A stretch of 15,004 nt of DNA from positions 1-15,004 of the forward strand of contig JALZUL010000020.1 of assembly GCA_023301665.1 (NCBI GenBank), read 5' to 3'. This document shows, piece by piece, positions 13,960-15,004 of the stretch. The notes beneath the pieces were generated by a model. It was not told the DNA's origin. It ran no database searches and saw only the letters and a list, made by a program, of their open reading frames with translations. Each line of letters opens with the position of its first letter. Position 1 is the stretch's first letter. The DNA is from Ascidiaceihabitans sp. GTDB taxonomy: Bacteria > Pseudomonadota > Alphaproteobacteria > Rhodobacterales > Rhodobacteraceae. The position numbers and the translations under genes are program-made.

Positions 13960-15004
13960 ATGACATTCGGACGGGTAAACCCGCAATTTCAGCTTGAAGA
14001 TCAAGGGATCAAGGGGCTGGGTAATGTCTATTATAACCAGATTGAACCAACGCTGATCGAAGCCGCCCTAAAGCGCGGCGAAGGCACGTTGGGTAAAGGC
14101 GGCGCATTCCTTGTGACCACAGGGAAATTCACCGGCCGCTCCCCAAAAGACAAGCATGTCGTCAAAACACCTTCGGTCGAAGATACAATTTGGTGGGAAA
14201 ACAACGCGGCAATGTCCCCTGAAGGATTCGACGCGCTACACGCTGACATGTTGGAACACATGAAGGGCAAAGACTATTGGGTTCAAGATTTAGTAGGCGG
14301 GTCTGATCCAGCTTACGCGATCAATGTTCGTATGGTCACCGAACTCGCATGGCATGGCCTTTTCATTCGCCACATGTTGCGTCGTCCAGACCGCGGAGAT
14401 CTTGATCATTTTCTAGCCGATTTCACGGTTATCAACTGCCCAAGCTTCCAGGCTGACCCTGCTAAGCATAATTGCCGTTCCGAAACAGTTATCGCGATGA
14501 ACTTTGACAAAAAGCTCATTCTGATCGGCGGCACCGAATATGCTGGCGAAAACAAAAAGTCTGTCTTCTCTTTGCTAAACTATCTTCTCCCTGAGAAAGG
14601 TGTGATGCCGATGCACTGCTCGGCAAATCACGCGACAGGCAACCCAGTCGATGCAGCTGTTTTCTTTGGCTTGTCAGGAACCGGTAAAACGACCCTGTCA
14701 GCGGATCCAGCACGTACGCTGATTGGCGATGATGAACATGGTTGGTCTGATCGCGGTACGTTCAACTTTGAAGGTGGATGCTATGCGAAAACCATCAATC
14801 TAAGCGCAGACGCTGAGCCAGAAATTTATGCGACCACTGAAAAGTTTGGCACTGTTATCGAAAATATGGTTTTTGATCAAGAAACCAAGGACTTAGATTT
14901 TGACGACGACAGCCTGACAGCAAACATGCGTTGCGCGTACCCGTTGAATTACATCTCAAATGCCAGCGAGTCTGCGCAGGGTGGTCACCCCAAGAACATC
15001 ATCA
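13960..15004 (+). CDS. pckA: Phosphoenolpyruvate carboxykinase (ATP), partial (C-terminus beyond the window)
   Basis: Converts oxaloacetate and ATP to PEP, CO2 and ADP, the entry step of gluconeogenesis; cytosolic monomer of the ATP-dependent class. 348 of about 530 codons are visible. Substrate-site TGRSPKDK is at 58-65 (Arg60). GTEYAGENKKS (191-201) holds the metal-site lysine, and His219 lies in MHCSANHATGNP. The P-loop GLSGTGKTT is at 237-245, and IGDDEHGW (255-262) carries the kinase-2 aspartates. The P-loop and overall sequence identify the ATP-type, not the GTP-type enzyme. The start ATG 13960 has AAGGAG 7 bases upstream. The three operator-like repeats upstream suggest carbon-source control. 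Confidence 0.97.
   Translation, partial: MTFGRVNPQFQLEDQGIKGLGNVYYNQIEPTLIEAALKRGEGTLGKGGAFLVTTGKFTGRSPKDKHVVKTPSVEDTIWWENNAAMSPEGFDALHADMLEHMKGKDYWVQDLVGGSDPAYAINVRMVTELAWHGLFIRHMLRRPDRGDLDHFLADFTVINCPSFQADPAKHNCRSETVIAMNFDKKLILIGGTEYAGENKKSVFSLLNYLLPEKGVMPMHCSANHATGNPVDAAVFFGLSGTGKTTLSADPARTLIGDDEHGWSDRGTFNFEGGCYAKTINLSADAEPEIYATTEKFGTVIENMVFDQETKDLDFDDDSLTANMRCAYPLNYISNASESAQGGHPKNII

Overview
The window is chromosomal core sequence from an alphaproteobacterium, most likely a Rhodobacteraceae (Roseobacter-group) member of moderate GC content. Three things point there: the gene order chvI-chvG-hprK-rapZ-EIIA(Man)-HPr divergent from pckA; the alphaproteobacterial form of several proteins (a minimal HPr kinase, the ChvG/ChvI pair, a RapZ with a GPSGAGRS loop); and a conserved protein I associate with Rhodobacterales. 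All identifications come from reading the translations and recalling families. No database search was possible.

Layout. 1-1974 (minus): the 5' 658 codons of parC (topoisomerase IV subunit A), cut by the window edge. 2180-3929 (plus): a membrane-anchored SH3-domain protein, a classical short-chain dehydrogenase/reductase and a 68-residue HIG1-type twin-transmembrane protein. 3934-6349 (plus): a PduO-type cob(I)alamin adenosyltransferase, then etfB-etfA (electron transfer flavoprotein), closed by a clear hairpin terminator. 6401-7225 (minus): a conserved protein of unknown function. 7370-8245 (plus): 3-hydroxybutyryl-CoA dehydrogenase. 8248-13592 (minus): a seven-gene run in transcription order chvI, chvG, hprK, rapZ, EIIA(Man), HPr, PlsC-like acyltransferase. 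13960-15004 (plus): the first 348 codons of pckA (ATP-dependent PEP carboxykinase), cut by the window edge.

How the genes fit together. The etfBA and hbd genes serve acyl-CoA oxidation and electron transfer to the quinone pool, and the adenosyltransferase supplies coenzyme B12 that mutases of the same acyl-CoA network need. The right half is a carbon/energy-state regulatory island. ChvG/ChvI is an envelope and acid-stress two-component system. HprK, EIIA(Man) and HPr form a regulatory phosphotransferase branch with no sugar permease in view. pckA, the gateway to gluconeogenesis, is divergent from chvI, and its upstream region carries three helically phased copies of a TGTTRGCGCTAAC-like operator, the strongest regulatory signal in the window.

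I did not find a mobile element, CRISPR array, tRNA, rRNA, phage gene, toxin or defence system, nor a clearly new multi-gene system. The observations most worth a second look are the pckA operator cluster, the in-frame chvG/hprK junction, the 12-bp palindrome in front of hbd, the overlapping hairpins in front of etfB, the SGNH-like unknown protein, and the acyltransferase that ends the PTS operon.
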